Below, piece by piece: positions 53,479-62,388 of a DNA stretch of 64,000 bases. The position numbers and the translations under genes were made by a program. The notes beneath the pieces were generated by a model. The model was not told the origin of the DNA and made no database searches. It was given only the letters and a program-made list of their open reading frames with translations. This stretch comes from Sphingopyxis sp. JAI128. GTDB lineage: Bacteria; Pseudomonadota; Alphaproteobacteria; Sphingomonadales; Sphingomonadaceae. Numbering within the stretch: the stretch's first letter is position 1; each line of letters opens with the position of its first letter. The DNA is taken from positions 738,566 through 802,565 of the forward strand of contig NZ_JACHDA010000001.1 in NCBI RefSeq assembly GCF_014207235.1. The letters are read 5' to 3'.

Positions 53479-54030
53479 TTGAAAACTCTGACCATTTTGC
53501 GCCACGCCAAATCGGGTTGGGACGTACAGGTCGAACGCGATTTCGACCGGCCGATCAACAAACGCGGCGCGCGCGGCGCCGAATTGATCGGCCAATGGCT
53601 GAAACGGCAGAGGTTGCCCGTCGATCGCATCGTCGCCTCGCCCGCGGTGCGCGTCACCGAAACGCTCGATATCTTCCAGCCGGCCGCCGGCCTCGACAGC
53701 CTCGAACCGCATTGGGACCGGCGCATCTATCTCGCCTCGGCGGCGACGTTGATCGATGTAATCCGCGATACGGGCCGCGCTGCCGATCACCTGTTGATTT
53801 CGGGACATAATCCGGGGCTGGAGGATCTGATCCTGATGCTCGTGCCCGAGGCTGCGGGCGACGAATTGCGCGCAAGGGTCGAAGAAAAGCTGCCGACCTC
53901 GGCGCTGGCCCGCCTCGAACTCGACATCGCCGACTGGCACGATCTCGACACCGGCAAGGCCCGCTTCGCCGCCTTTATCCGCCCTCGCGATCTTGACCCG
54001 ACGCTCGCGCCCGCGATGGATCACGACTGA
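53479..54030 (+). CDS. SixA-like histidine phosphatase
   Basis: A 183-residue phosphatase of the histidine phosphatase (phosphoglycerate mutase-like) superfamily. The catalytic motif is LRHAKSGW near the start, with the second histidine in LISGHNPGLEDLI. Related SixA removes phosphate from phosphohistidine on ArcB and PTS proteins. TTG at 53479 has GGGGAG five bases upstream and gives the usual KTLTILRHAKS opening. The ATG at 53455 has its site too close. Confidence 0.88.
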   Translation: MKTLTILRHAKSGWDVQVERDFDRPINKRGARGAELIGQWLKRQRLPVDRIVASPAVRVTETLDIFQPAAGLDSLEPHWDRRIYLASAATLIDVIRDTGRAADHLLISGHNPGLEDLILMLVPEAAGDELRARVEEKLPTSALARLELDIADWHDLDTGKARFAAFIRPRDLDPTLAPAMDHD

Positions 54031-54036
54031 CAGGTC

Positions 54037-54119
54037 ATCCTCCCTGTGGCGAAGCCATGGGGAGGTGGCAGCGCGAAGCACTGACGGAGGGGCCATAGCG
54101 CTAACGTTGCCGCCCCTCT
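54037..54119. repeat. REP/BIME-like repeat, copy 4 (monomer)
   Basis: ATCCTCCCTGTGG, then GAAGCCATGGGGAGGTGGCA, then CTGACGGAGGGGC, nearly identical over about 45 bases to the inverted right half of copy 1. It lies just after the SixA-like gene. The other half is missing. Confidence 0.72.
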
Positions 54120-54214
54120 GTGCCCCGAATGTTGACTACTGCCGGAAACAGACAGTCGGCTTTCCATCCCCAAGCAGACAGTCTCGAATTTGCTGATACG
54201 CGACGCCGGTCGCG

Positions 54215-54604
54215 TCAATCCAGCGCCGCGGCCAATCGCTGGCGCAGCGCGATGAGCGCCGCCACGGGGACACCATGCGCCTGCCCCATTGCGCCATTCC
54301 CGGTAGCAGGCTGAGCGCGGGCTTCAATGGCGGGTGCTTCGGCAGCCTTCGCCCGCGTCTCCGACAACGCCTTGCGCGCACCCTCGACCGTAAACCCCTG
54401 CACATGCAACAGATGGTGGATTCGCTCGGCGAGCGCGACGTCTTCGGCGCGATAATAGCGGCGGCGTCCCGATCGCTGGAGCGGCTTCAGTTGCGGAAAG
54501 CGCGTTTCCCAATAGCGCAGCACATGCGTCGGAACCCCGATGCGATCGGCGAGCTCGCCGATGGCGAGCATGGCGCCGGACGCCTTGCCGCCATCGTCGG
54601 GCAT
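54215..54604 (-). CDS. MerR-family transcriptional regulator
   Basis: A 129-residue regulator with the MerR winged-helix (AIGELADRIGVPTHVLRYWET, RRRYYRAEDVALAERIHHLL) followed by a short helical tail. No cysteine metal site is seen, unlike MerR proper. ATG at 54604 has GGAGGG upstream. It follows ihfA in a block conserved in sphingomonads. Target genes are unknown. Confidence 0.9.
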   Translation of the reverse strand: MPDDGGKASGAMLAIGELADRIGVPTHVLRYWETRFPQLKPLQRSGRRRYYRAEDVALAERIHHLLHVQGFTVEGARKALSETRAKAAEAPAIEARAQPATGNGAMGQAHGVPVAALIALRQRLAAALD

Positions 54605-54633
54605 GTCAGGACCCTCCACGGGAAAAGCCCGGG

Positions 54634-54927
54634 CTATTTACCGGCAACGCGGCCACGCATCGTCTGGCTGGCGCGAAAGGTCATGACCCGGCGCGGCAGG
54701 ATCGGCACTTCGATACCCGTCTTGGGATTGCGCCCGATCCGCTGCGCCTTGTCGCGCAGGACAAAGGTCCCGAACCCCGAGATCTTCACATTCTGCCCGG
54801 CTGCGAGCGCATCGGACATATGATCGAGTATCGATTCGACGATCGTCGCCGATTCGTTGCGTGACAGACCGATCTGCTGGTTGATCCGCGTCGCAATGTC
54901 GGCCCGGGTGAGCGTCCCTGCAGTCAT
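54634..54927 (-). CDS. ihfA: Integration host factor subunit alpha
   Basis: A 97-residue DNA-bending protein that pairs with IHF-beta. [22 protein letters not shown] and the DNA-contacting [11 protein letters not shown] loop are diagnostic, and [17 protein letters not shown] matches the family core. GGGAAGGATC precedes the start. It lies between fabH and merR as in related genomes. Confidence 0.94.
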   Translation of the reverse strand: MTAGTLTRADIATRINQQIGLSRNESATIVESILDHMSDALAAGQNVKISGFGTFVLRDKAQRIGRNPKTGIEVPILPRRVMTFRASQTMRGRVAGK

Positions 54928-55076
54928 GATGATCCCTTCCCCCTCGTAAAGCGCATGAGCGAACAGGTCTCCGACAGCCCCCACCGTCGCGAGTCCCGAT
55001 TATCAATGTAACAAAAGCGAATTAATCCGCCAAACTGAAACGGATGGAGCGAGAAGTTCATGCGCCGGAGCGATGC

Positions 55077-56042
55077 TTATATCCGCAGAACCGCCGCGCC
55101 CCAGGTAAAGCCCCCGCCCATTGCCTCGAGCACGACCAGGTCGCCGCGCTTGATCCGGCCGTCACGCACCGCAAGATCGAGTGCGAGCGGCACCGACGCC
55201 GCCGACGTGTTGGCGTGCCGGTCGACGGTCAGCACGACGCGTTCGGCGGGCAGGCCCAGCTTTTTCGCGGTCGCGTCGATGATTCGCTTGTTGGCCTGGT
55301 GCGGAACGACCCAATCGATCTGATCGGCCGACAGGCCGACGTCGGCCATCACTTCGCCGAGCACCGATGCCAGGTTGGTGACCGCGTGGCGAAACACTTC
55401 GCGGCCCTGCATGCGGACATGCCCGACCGTCCCGGTTGTCGACGGCCCGCCATCGACATAGAGCATGTCGCAATACTGCCCTTCGGCGTGAAGCCGCGTC
55501 GCAAGGATGCCGCGATCGTCCTCGACATCTTCGGCCGACAGCACCACCGCGCCGGCGCCGTCACCGAACAGCACGCAGGTCGTGCGGTCTTCCCAATCCA
55601 GGATGCGGCTGAAGGTTTCCGAACCGATCACCAGCGCATGCCTGGCAGCACCGGTACGCAGCATCGCATCGGCGACCGACACCGCATAGAGAAAACCCGA
55701 GCAAACGGCGGCAACGTCGAAGGCAATGCAATCGGGCGCTCCGATCAATGCCTGCACTTTGGTAGCGCTGGCGGGAAATGTATTGTCGGGGGTGGCGGTC
55801 GCGACGATGATCAGGCCGATATCCGATGGCTGGAGCCCCGCGGCCTCCAGCGCCTTTTTCGCGGCATCGGCGCCCAGTGTCGCGGTCGTTTCATCGGGTT
55901 CGGCAATATGGCGGAACCGGATGCCGGTGCGCTCGACGATCCATTCGTCGCTGGTATCGACGCGCTTGGCGAGCTCGGCATTCGACACGCGCGTGCGCGG
56001 CAGCGCCGATCCCGTACCGGCCAGAATCGCACGGCGCGTCAT
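55077..56042 (-). CDS. fabH: 3-oxoacyl-ACP synthase III
   Basis: Starts fatty acid synthesis by condensing acetyl-CoA with malonyl-ACP. The catalytic triad is Cys114 ([11 protein letters not shown]), His in [11 protein letters not shown] and Asn in RHANTSAAS. It is 321 residues long, the normal length. It overlaps the plsX stop as ATGA, in the classic plsX-fabH order. Confidence 0.95.
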   Translation of the reverse strand: MTRRAILAGTGSALPRTRVSNAELAKRVDTSDEWIVERTGIRFRHIAEPDETTATLGADAAKKALEAAGLQPSDIGLIIVATATPDNTFPASATKVQALIGAPDCIAFDVAAVCSGFLYAVSVADAMLRTGAARHALVIGSETFSRILDWEDRTTCVLFGDGAGAVVLSAEDVEDDRGILATRLHAEGQYCDMLYVDGGPSTTGTVGHVRMQGREVFRHAVTNLASVLGEVMADVGLSADQIDWVVPHQANKRIIDATAKKLGLPAERVVLTVDRHANTSAASVPLALDLAVRDGRIKRGDLVVLEAMGGGFTWGAAVLRI

Positions 56043-57073
56043 GCGGCGTCGCCGCTGCGGAAATTCGCAAGATCGTCGGTCACCTGACGCGTAATATCCT
56101 TTTCGATCAGCTCGGCACACAAGTGGACGCAATTGGCGACCCCCTTCGCGTCGGCGCTGCCATGGCTTTTCAGCACCACACCGTTAAGGCCGAGGAACAC
56201 CGCGCCATTGTGATTATTGGGGTCGAGATGGTGCCGCAGCAGTTCGGTCGCGGGGCGCGAGATCAGGAAGCCGATCTTCGACCGCGTCGAACTGGTGAAG
56301 GCGCGGCGAAGCAAATCGGTGACGAAACGCGCCGTGCCCTCGATCGTCTTCAATGCGATGTTGCCGGAAAAACCGTCGTGGACCACGACATCGACATTGC
56401 CGCGCGACAATTTGTCGCCCTCGATGAAACCGGTAAACTGCATCGGCAGTCCGTGCGCCTCGCGCAGCCGAGCCGCAGCGTCCCGAATCTCGCCGGTGCC
56501 CTTCATCTCCTCGGTGCCGATGTTGAGTAAGGCAACGCGCGGTTTTTCGAGCCCCATCGCGGTGCGCGCATAGGCGGCGCCCATGACGGCGAACTGGATC
56601 AGGTTGTTGGCGTCGCAATCGGTGTTTGCGCCAAGGTCGAGCATGACGACGTCATTGTCGCCGAGCGTCGGCAACAGCGCGGCGAGCGCCGGCCGGTCGA
56701 TCCCCGGCATCGTGCGCAGCGCCAGCTTCGCCATCGCCATCAGCGCGCCAGTGTTGCCCGCCGACACGGCGCCGCCGGCATCGCCGCGCTTCACCGCGTC
56801 GATCGCGAGCCCCATCGAGGTGCTCTTCGCCTTGCGTATAGCCTGGCTGGGCTTGTCCTCGCCCGACACAATACCGTCGGTGTGAAGAATATCCGACGCC
56901 GCGCGCAGGTTGGGATGGTTTTCAAGCGCCGCCTTGATCCGTACCTCGTCGCCGACGAGCAGGAAGCGGAGGCCGTCGTGTTGATGGCGCGCCATTGCGG
57001 CGCCAGCGAGCATTACGCGCACGCCGACGTCACCGCCCATCGCATCGATTGCGATTCGCGGTGTCAGTGCCAT
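56039..57073 (-). CDS. plsX: Phosphate acyltransferase PlsX
   Basis: Makes acyl-phosphate from acyl-ACP for the first step of phospholipid synthesis. Family motifs are [41 protein letters not shown] and [23 protein letters not shown]. It is 344 residues long. It lies 22 bases after rpmF and overlaps fabH. Confidence 0.96.
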   Translation of the reverse strand: MALTPRIAIDAMGGDVGVRVMLAGAAMARHQHDGLRFLLVGDEVRIKAALENHPNLRAASDILHTDGIVSGEDKPSQAIRKAKSTSMGLAIDAVKRGDAGGAVSAGNTGALMAMAKLALRTMPGIDRPALAALLPTLGDNDVVMLDLGANTDCDANNLIQFAVMGAAYARTAMGLEKPRVALLNIGTEEMKGTGEIRDAAARLREAHGLPMQFTGFIEGDKLSRGNVDVVVHDGFSGNIALKTIEGTARFVTDLLRRAFTSSTRSKIGFLISRPATELLRHHLDPNNHNGAVFLGLNGVVLKSHGSADAKGVANCVHLCAELIEKDITRQVTDDLANFRSGDAA

Positions 57074-57095
57074 CTAATGCCCTCCGGCCTGACTT

Positions 57096-57275
57096 TTACG
57101 CGCCGACCGACACCACTTCGCGGCCATTATAATGGCCGCAGGCGTTGCAAAGATTGTGCGGGCGCTTCAGCTCGCCGCAATTCGGGCATTCCTGGAAGGC
57201 TTCGACCTTCAGGCTGTCGTGGCTGCGACGCATGCCGCGCTTCGAGGGCGAGGTTTTTCGCTTGGGAACGGCCAT
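57096..57275 (-). CDS. rpmF: 50S ribosomal protein L32
   Basis: A 59-residue large-subunit ribosomal protein. [20 protein letters not shown] is the typical start, and CPNCG with CNACG forms the zinc-binding C+ version. First gene of the rpmF-plsX-fabH block, with an AT-rich TATTTA stretch shortly upstream. Confidence 0.96.
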   Translation of the reverse strand: MAVPKRKTSPSKRGMRRSHDSLKVEAFQECPNCGELKRPHNLCNACGHYNGREVVSVGA

Positions 57276-57616
57276 GATTTTTCCTGCATTCTTAAATAGT
57301 GTGTCACGAATCGGCTGCCCGGATTTGTCAGTCCCGTCGCCGGAAATGACTGGCCCGCCCGCCAAGCCGAAGCCTGTTCCAGCCCGAATAGAGCGGGAAA
57401 ATCTTCTGCCGGAAGGTGCCTCAACGCCAGATGGTGTCGGGTGCCGGATCGGGCGCGGCTATAGCGTTTTTGCCCGCAAAGGCAAGCCCATTGCGTGCGG
57501 GAACGGCGCCCGACGTCATTGCCCTCGCCATGCCGGGCCACACATGCTTGCCCTACCCGCTCCGCGCTGCCACATCTCTGGCACGGCCGGAACGCCGGCC
57601 AATAGGGGGACATGAC
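57276..57616. other. 341-base intergenic region
   Basis: The divergent region between rpmF and the MAPEG gene. No protein, RNA gene or repeat is recognised. The AT-rich 57285-57305 part is the probable rpmF promoter, and a GGGGGA ribosome binding site for the MAPEG gene lies at its right edge. Confidence 0.5.
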
Positions 57617-58057
57617 ATGATAATCCTGCCGATCAGCCTGACGATCGCCGCCGGCGCGGCGCTGCTCAACCTGTGGCTCTCGATCCGCGTCGGCCGCGTA
57701 CGCACCAAAGAAAAGGTCTTCATCGGCGACGGGGGCAACGACCTTTTGACGCGCCGCATGCGCGCGCACAGCAATTTCGTCGAAAATACGGCTTTTGTCC
57801 TGATCCTGCTCGCGCTCGTCGAACTCGGCTTCGGTTCGTCGATGTGGTTGTGGGGCGTCGGCGCGCTTTATCTCGTCGGTCGAATCCTGCACGCAATGGG
57901 CATGGACGGCATGATGTGGGGCCGTATGGTCGGCACGATCATCACCATGCTCACCCAGCTCGGCCTTGCGCTCGGCGCGCTCGCTATCGTCTATACGACG
58001 CCGAACACTATCACGGCGACCGCAATCGAGACCGTGGCGGTCGCGTCGCCGCAGTAA
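57617..58057 (+). CDS. MAPEG-family membrane protein
   Basis: A 146-residue, four-helix inner-membrane protein of the MAPEG family (eicosanoid and glutathione metabolism). The family signature is in MRAHSNFVENTAFVLILLAL, and RILHAMGM follows. Some bacterial members have glutathione transferase or peroxidase activity. It converges on the MBL hydrolase gene, which resembles a glutathione-thioester hydrolase; a link is speculative. Confidence 0.87.
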   Translation: MIILPISLTIAAGAALLNLWLSIRVGRVRTKEKVFIGDGGNDLLTRRMRAHSNFVENTAFVLILLALVELGFGSSMWLWGVGALYLVGRILHAMGMDGMMWGRMVGTIITMLTQLGLALGALAIVYTTPNTITATAIETVAVASPQ

Positions 58058-58064
58058 GCCTCCT

Positions 58065-58084
58065 TCCCGCAAGGGGGAGCGGGA
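58065..58084. terminator. Weak bidirectional hairpin
   Basis: TCCCGC and GCGGGA form a six-base stem with an eight-base loop between the two converging genes. There is no T-run. Confidence 0.35.
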
Positions 58085-58085
58085 C

Positions 58086-58751
58086 TTATGTTCCCAGCGC
58101 CATATCGCTCACGAACGGGTTGGTCCGCCGCTCGTGGGCGAAATTGCTGTGCGCGCCGTGCCCTGGCAAAAAGGTCGTGTCGCCACCCAGCGGCCACAGT
58201 TTCCGGGTGATCGAATCCAGCAATTGCTGATGATTGCCGCGCGGAAAGTCCGTGCGGCCGATCGATCCCTGGAAAATCACGTCGCCGACGATCGCGAGCT
58301 TCGACGGCGCATGATGAAAGACGACATGTCCCGGCGTGTGTCCCGGACAGTGGATGACGTCGATTTCGAGGTTGCCGACGGTCACCGTGTCGCCATCGAC
58401 AAGCCAGCGGTCGGGCTCGAAGGATTCGCCGACCATGCCGAAACGCGCGCCATCCTCGGCAAAGGCTTCGATCCAGAACCGGTCGTCCTCGTGCGGGCCC
58501 TCGATCGGCACGCCCAATTCCCTCGCGAGCATTCCCGCCTGTCCGCAATGATCCATATGACCATGGGTGACGAGGATTTTTTCGACCTCGACACCGGTCT
58601 GTTCGACCGCATCCTTCAGCTTGGGCAGATCGCCGCCGGGATCGATAAAGGCCGCCTTGTTCGTGGCGGTGCACCACAGGAGCGTACAATTCTGCTGGAA
58701 GGCGGTAACCGGCACGATCGCCGCGCGCATCGGGGGGGTGGGAACGTTCAT
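58086..58751 (-). CDS. Metallo-beta-lactamase-fold hydrolase, glyoxalase II-like
   Basis: A 221-residue binuclear metal hydrolase. The metal motif HxHxDH is THGHMDHCG (His63, His65, Asp67, His68), with further ligands in CPGHTPGHVVFH, AIVGDVIFQGSIGRTDFPRG and LPGHGAHSNFAHER. This pattern matches the YcbL-type hydroxyacylglutathione hydrolase-like branch. ATG at 58751 is used. Confidence 0.88.
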   Translation of the reverse strand: MNVPTPPMRAAIVPVTAFQQNCTLLWCTATNKAAFIDPGGDLPKLKDAVEQTGVEVEKILVTHGHMDHCGQAGMLARELGVPIEGPHEDDRFWIEAFAEDGARFGMVGESFEPDRWLVDGDTVTVGNLEIDVIHCPGHTPGHVVFHHAPSKLAIVGDVIFQGSIGRTDFPRGNHQQLLDSITRKLWPLGGDTTFLPGHGAHSNFAHERRTNPFVSDMALGT

Positions 58752-58912
58752 GGCCGCCGATGTGGGGAAACGCCGCAAAAATGGCAAGTCGTCAGCGGGT
58801 GCATTTGACCGGTTGCGGGCGCTGGGCATTTCATTTTTTCATTCTTTCGCATTTCCTGCCGGACTGGACGCGGCAAGCTTCGTGCCATATCGCTTCCTCG
58901 GTGGAGGGGACC

Positions 58913-59473
58913 ATGCAGCCACATATGACCGCGGCGGAAGTCACGCAGTTCCAACTGCAATTGGCGGGACTCGGCTCGCTGCTCGAATTCGGTTGCGGTG
59001 GCAGCACCCTGGTCGCGGCGCGGCAGGTGCGGCGGATCGTCAGCGTCGACAGCGACCCCGTCTGGCTGGGCAAGGTACAGGGCGAGGTGGCGCGCGAAGT
59101 CGTCGAATTCACGCCGTTTCACGCCGATATCGGCCCGGTGGGCGATTGGGGCTATCCTGCCGACGAAGGGCGGATACGCGACTGGCCGCGTTATCACACG
59201 CAAATCTGGCGCGGCCTCAACGGCAGTCCCGACGCCGTGCTGATCGACGGGCGTTTCCGTGTTGCCTGCCTGTTGCAGTCGATTATCCACTGCAAGCCCG
59301 ACTGCGTCTTCCTGTTCCACGATTTTCGCGACCGGCCGCATTATCATGTCGTGCTGAAACATGCCGATATACTTGCGCGCGTCGATACGCTGGCGGTTTT
59401 GCGCGCCAAACAGGCGGTCGACGGCAAAGCGGTGCTCCACGATCTGTTCGATCATTATCTGGTCCCCGATTGA
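58913..59473 (+). CDS. Class I SAM-methyltransferase-like protein
   Basis: A 186-residue protein with a Rossmann-like motif I (LLEFGCGGSTLVAA) and RIVSVDSDPVW, as in SAM-dependent methyltransferases, then DAVLIDGRFRVACLLQ and FLFHDFRDRPHYHVV. The later part is like small predicted methyltransferases linked to glycan or surface functions. ATG at 58913 has GGAGGGGA upstream. No specific substrate is recognised. Confidence 0.72.
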   Translation: MQPHMTAAEVTQFQLQLAGLGSLLEFGCGGSTLVAARQVRRIVSVDSDPVWLGKVQGEVAREVVEFTPFHADIGPVGDWGYPADEGRIRDWPRYHTQIWRGLNGSPDAVLIDGRFRVACLLQSIIHCKPDCVFLFHDFRDRPHYHVVLKHADILARVDTLAVLRAKQAVDGKAVLHDLFDHYLVPD

Positions 59474-59504
59474 CCGGGCGCGCCGGTTTGGGCACATCCA
59501 AGCC

Positions 59505-60035
59505 ATGCCGACCATCGCTCCCGTCATCGAAACCGACCGCCTGCGTCTCCGCCCGGGACGTTTGACCGACAAGGACACGCATATCGCGATGTGGGCCGAC
59601 GCGCGCGTCACGCGGTTTATCGGCGGCGAACCCCGCGCGCCCGACGTCAGCTGGGGCAAGTTCCTGAGCTCGGCCGGGCTGTGGCCGGTAATGGGGTTTG
59701 GCTATTGGGTATTTGCCGACCGCGCGAGCGACGCGCTCATCGGCATGGGTGGCCTGTCCTATTTCGGCCGCGGCATCCCCGAACTCGAAGGCCTGCCCGA
59801 AGCGGGCTGGGCGTTCGACGCAGACCATTGGGGCGCGGGCTATGCGACCGAGGCGATGCGCGCGGCGCTGGGATGGGCCGACGCGAACCTCGACGCGGCG
59901 GAGGTGCGCTGTATCATCGACCCGGGCAATGACGCATCGGAGCGCGTGGCGGCAAAGCTGGGTTTCCATCGCATCGGCGACAGCGATGCGTTGGGGCCTG
60001 TGGTGGCCATCTATTCGCGGCCCAAGGCCAGTTAG
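59505..60035 (+). CDS. GNAT-family N-acetyltransferase (RimJ/RimL type)
   Basis: A 176-residue acetyltransferase using acetyl-CoA. IETDRLRLRPGRLTD is the typical start, AGWAFDADHWGAGYATEAMRA carries the CoA-binding region, and NDASERVAAKLGFHRIG the C-terminal motif. The target is unknown. Its stop overlaps the nfeD stop on the opposite strand by four bases. Confidence 0.88.
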   Translation: MPTIAPVIETDRLRLRPGRLTDKDTHIAMWADARVTRFIGGEPRAPDVSWGKFLSSAGLWPVMGFGYWVFADRASDALIGMGGLSYFGRGIPELEGLPEAGWAFDADHWGAGYATEAMRAALGWADANLDAAEVRCIIDPGNDASERVAAKLGFHRIGDSDALGPVVAIYSRPKAS

Positions 60036-60478
60036 GTTAACTCCACCACCAGCACGCCGCCATCAGCGCTGACGACGCGGACTTTCGCTCCCTCGGCGAC
60101 ATCGGGACCGCGCACCGGCCATTCGCCGTCGCCGACCTTGGCGCGGCCGCGGCCGTCCTCGATCGCCTTGGTCACCGTCAGCACCTCGCCGACCAGCCGC
60201 CCGCCGCGCTGGTTGAGCAGCGGATCGGTCGTTGTGATCGGGTTGTCGCTTAGATATTTGCGCCCCGCGTAGAGCGCGACGATCGACAATATAGCGAAGA
60301 TCGCGAGCTGCAGCGGAATGCCGATCGGCGCGATCCACGCGACGATGCCGGTAACGATCGCGGCGGCACCGAGCCAGACGAGGAAGAAGCCGGGAGCGAC
60401 GATCTCGGCCGCCGCAAGCAGCACGCCGATCGACAGCCACGCCCAATGCGGCTCCATGTTCGAAATCCAGTCGGGCAT
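60032..60478 (-). CDS. NfeD-family membrane protein
   Basis: A 148-residue protein with three or four helices (WLSIGVLLAAAEIVAPGFFL, AAAIVTGIVAWIAP, LQLAIFAILSIVALYAG) and a C-terminal OB-fold domain (GRGRAKVGDGEWPVRGPD). NfeD and stomatin-like proteins work as pairs in membrane organisation; here the two genes are separated by one base (TGATATG). Confidence 0.88.
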   Translation of the reverse strand: MPDWISNMEPHWAWLSIGVLLAAAEIVAPGFFLVWLGAAAIVTGIVAWIAPIGIPLQLAIFAILSIVALYAGRKYLSDNPITTTDPLLNQRGGRLVGEVLTVTKAIEDGRGRAKVGDGEWPVRGPDVAEGAKVRVVSADGGVLVVELT

Positions 60479-60479
60479 A

Positions 60480-61403
60480 TCAGCGCCCCCCTTCGCGGCT
60501 GGCGAGCGCATCCTTGGCGAGCTCGCCGATGCCGCCGAGCGTGCCGATCAACTGCGTTGCTTCGACGGGGAACAGGATCGTCTTGGCGTTCGGGCTGGTC
60601 GCGAACTGGCTCACCGCCTCGACATATTTTTGCGCGATGAAATAGTTGATCGCCTGCGCATTGCCGCCCGCGATCGCGTCCGAGACCATCTGCGTCGCCT
60701 TGGCTTCGGCCTCGGCCTCGCGTTCGCGCGCTTCGGCGTCGCGGAAGGCGGCCTCGCGGCGCCCTTCGGCCTGCAGGATCTGGCCCTGCTTTTCACCCTC
60801 GGCACGCAGGATTTCGGACGCGCGCATGCCTTCGGCTTCCAGGATGTTGGCGCGCTTTTCGCGTTCGGCTTTCATCTGCCGCGCCATCGCGTTCGAAATG
60901 TCGGCGGGCGGGCGAATGTCCTTGATTTCGACGCGGGTGATCTTGACCCCCCACGGCGTCGTCGCCTCGTCGACGACGACCAGCAGGCGCGCGTTGATAT
61001 GATCGCGCTTCGACAGGGTTTCGTCGAGGTCCATCGACCCCATCACGGTGCGCAGGTTGGTCGTCGTCAGGTTCATGATCGCGAGATACAGGTCGCTGAC
61101 TTCATAGGCGGCCTTGGCCGCGTCGAGCACCTGAAAGAAGACGACGCCGTCGACCGCGACCATCGCGTTGTCCTTGGTGATGATTTCCTGACCGGGAATG
61201 TCGAGCACCTGCTCCATCATATTGACCTTGCGGCCGACGCGGTCGAAGAAGGGGGTAATGAAGTTGAGCCCCGGCTGCGCGGTGTGCGTGTACCGGCCGA
61301 AACGTTCGATCGTGTAGCTATAACCCTGCCGCACCGGCGTCATCGCCCAGATCAGGAAGAACAAGGCGAGCACCACGATCGCGATGGCAAAACCAAACCC
61401 CAT
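60480..61403 (-). CDS. SPFH/Band 7 stomatin-like protein
   Basis: A 307-residue membrane-associated scaffold protein. One N-terminal helix ([19 protein letters not shown]) is followed by the SPFH domain ([41 protein letters not shown]) and an Ala/Glu-rich coiled coil (about 185-245). This is the qmcA/slipin type that oligomerises in membranes. It is co-transcribed with nfeD, and divergent from the CitE-like gene. Confidence 0.9.
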   Translation of the reverse strand: MGFGFAIAIVVLALFFLIWAMTPVRQGYSYTIERFGRYTHTAQPGLNFITPFFDRVGRKVNMMEQVLDIPGQEIITKDNAMVAVDGVVFFQVLDAAKAAYEVSDLYLAIMNLTTTNLRTVMGSMDLDETLSKRDHINARLLVVVDEATTPWGVKITRVEIKDIRPPADISNAMARQMKAEREKRANILEAEGMRASEILRAEGEKQGQILQAEGRREAAFRDAEAREREAEAEAKATQMVSDAIAGGNAQAINYFIAQKYVEAVSQFATSPNAKTILFPVEATQLIGTLGGIGELAKDALASREGGR

Positions 61404-61483
61404 GACAAATCCCCTCTGCTTGGTCGCTAACCACTGATGCTAACTTATTGCGGCATTGTCCGGCTTGCGCCACAGAAAAGCGC

Positions 61484-62287
61484 ATGATCGACTTCGCCCC
61501 CCGCTCGCTCCTCTATGTTCCCGGCTCGAATGCCCGCGCGCTTGAAAAGGCGCAGGGTCTCGCCGCAGAGATGCTGATTATCGACCTCGAGGATGCGGTG
61601 CCCGCCGAGCGCAAGGCCGAGGCACGCGAGGCGATGCGCGCGGCGGTCACCGCGGGCTTTCCCGGCAAGCGCGTCGCGGTGCGGATCAACGGCACGGGCA
61701 GCGAGCATCAGGCGATCGACATCAACGCAGTCGCGGGGCTGCCGATCGACGCGGTCGTGCTGCCCAAGGTCGATGCCGTTGCCGACCTCGAACCCGCGCG
61801 CGGGCTGGGGCTGCCGCTATTGGCGATGATCGAGACCCCGACCGCCATCTACGCGGCGCGCGACATCGCCGGCGACGCATCGGTCGCGGGGCTGATCGCG
61901 GGACTCAACGATCTGGCGTATGCGCTGAAGCTTCCCGACGGGATGGACCGGGGCGCGATGAGTCATGCGATACAGGCAATCGTGCTCGCCGCGCGCGCGG
62001 CTGGAGCGTGGGGCTTCGATGGCGTTTACAACCGGATCGACGATGCCGCAGGCTTCGCGGCCGAGGCGGCCGAGGGGCGACGGCTGGGCTTCGACGGCAA
62101 GACGCTGATCCATCCGTCGCAAGTCGATCCGTGCAACGCCGCTTTCGCCCCCTCGCCGCACGAGATCGCCGCCGCCGAAGCGCTCGTCGCCGCGGCCACC
62201 GGCGGCGCGCAGCGGCACGCAGGGCGAATGATCGAGGACATGCACGTCGCGGCGGCGAGGGCGCTGCTCGAGCGGGCGGGCCGATGA
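61484..62287 (+). CDS. HpcH/HpaI aldolase/citrate lyase beta (CitE-like) protein
   Basis: A 267-residue TIM-barrel lyase. Typical sequences are RSLLYVPGSNARALEKA, IIDLEDAVP (metal and substrate binding), KRVAVRIN, LLAMIETPTAIYAA and GFDGKTLIHPSQV. Without citrate lyase alpha and gamma genes nearby, it may act as a malyl-CoA, citramalyl-CoA or related thioester lyase. Start at 61484, divergent from the stomatin gene. Confidence 0.88.
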   Translation: MIDFAPRSLLYVPGSNARALEKAQGLAAEMLIIDLEDAVPAERKAEAREAMRAAVTAGFPGKRVAVRINGTGSEHQAIDINAVAGLPIDAVVLPKVDAVADLEPARGLGLPLLAMIETPTAIYAARDIAGDASVAGLIAGLNDLAYALKLPDGMDRGAMSHAIQAIVLAARAAGAWGFDGVYNRIDDAAGFAAEAAEGRRLGFDGKTLIHPSQVDPCNAAFAPSPHEIAAAEALVAAATGGAQRHAGRMIEDMHVAAARALLERAGR

Positions 62288-62388
62288 GATAAATGCCCCT
62301 CCCCTTTCGGGGACGACGAAAGGAAGGTCGTTGGTCGTTCGACGAACTGCCTTGCCGCACCGCGGTGGAAATGTCATGCGGCGCATCC

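Noticed and set aside
54120..54214. Possible tRNA gene between the SixA-like gene and merR
   Set aside because: No acceptor stem, T-loop GTTCGA or anticodon arm can be assembled on either strand.
58738..58751. TGGGAACGTTCATG, similar to LacI site 2
   Set aside because: It overlaps the start codon of the MBL hydrolase (Met-Asn-Val), in a gene unrelated to glucan use; likely chance.
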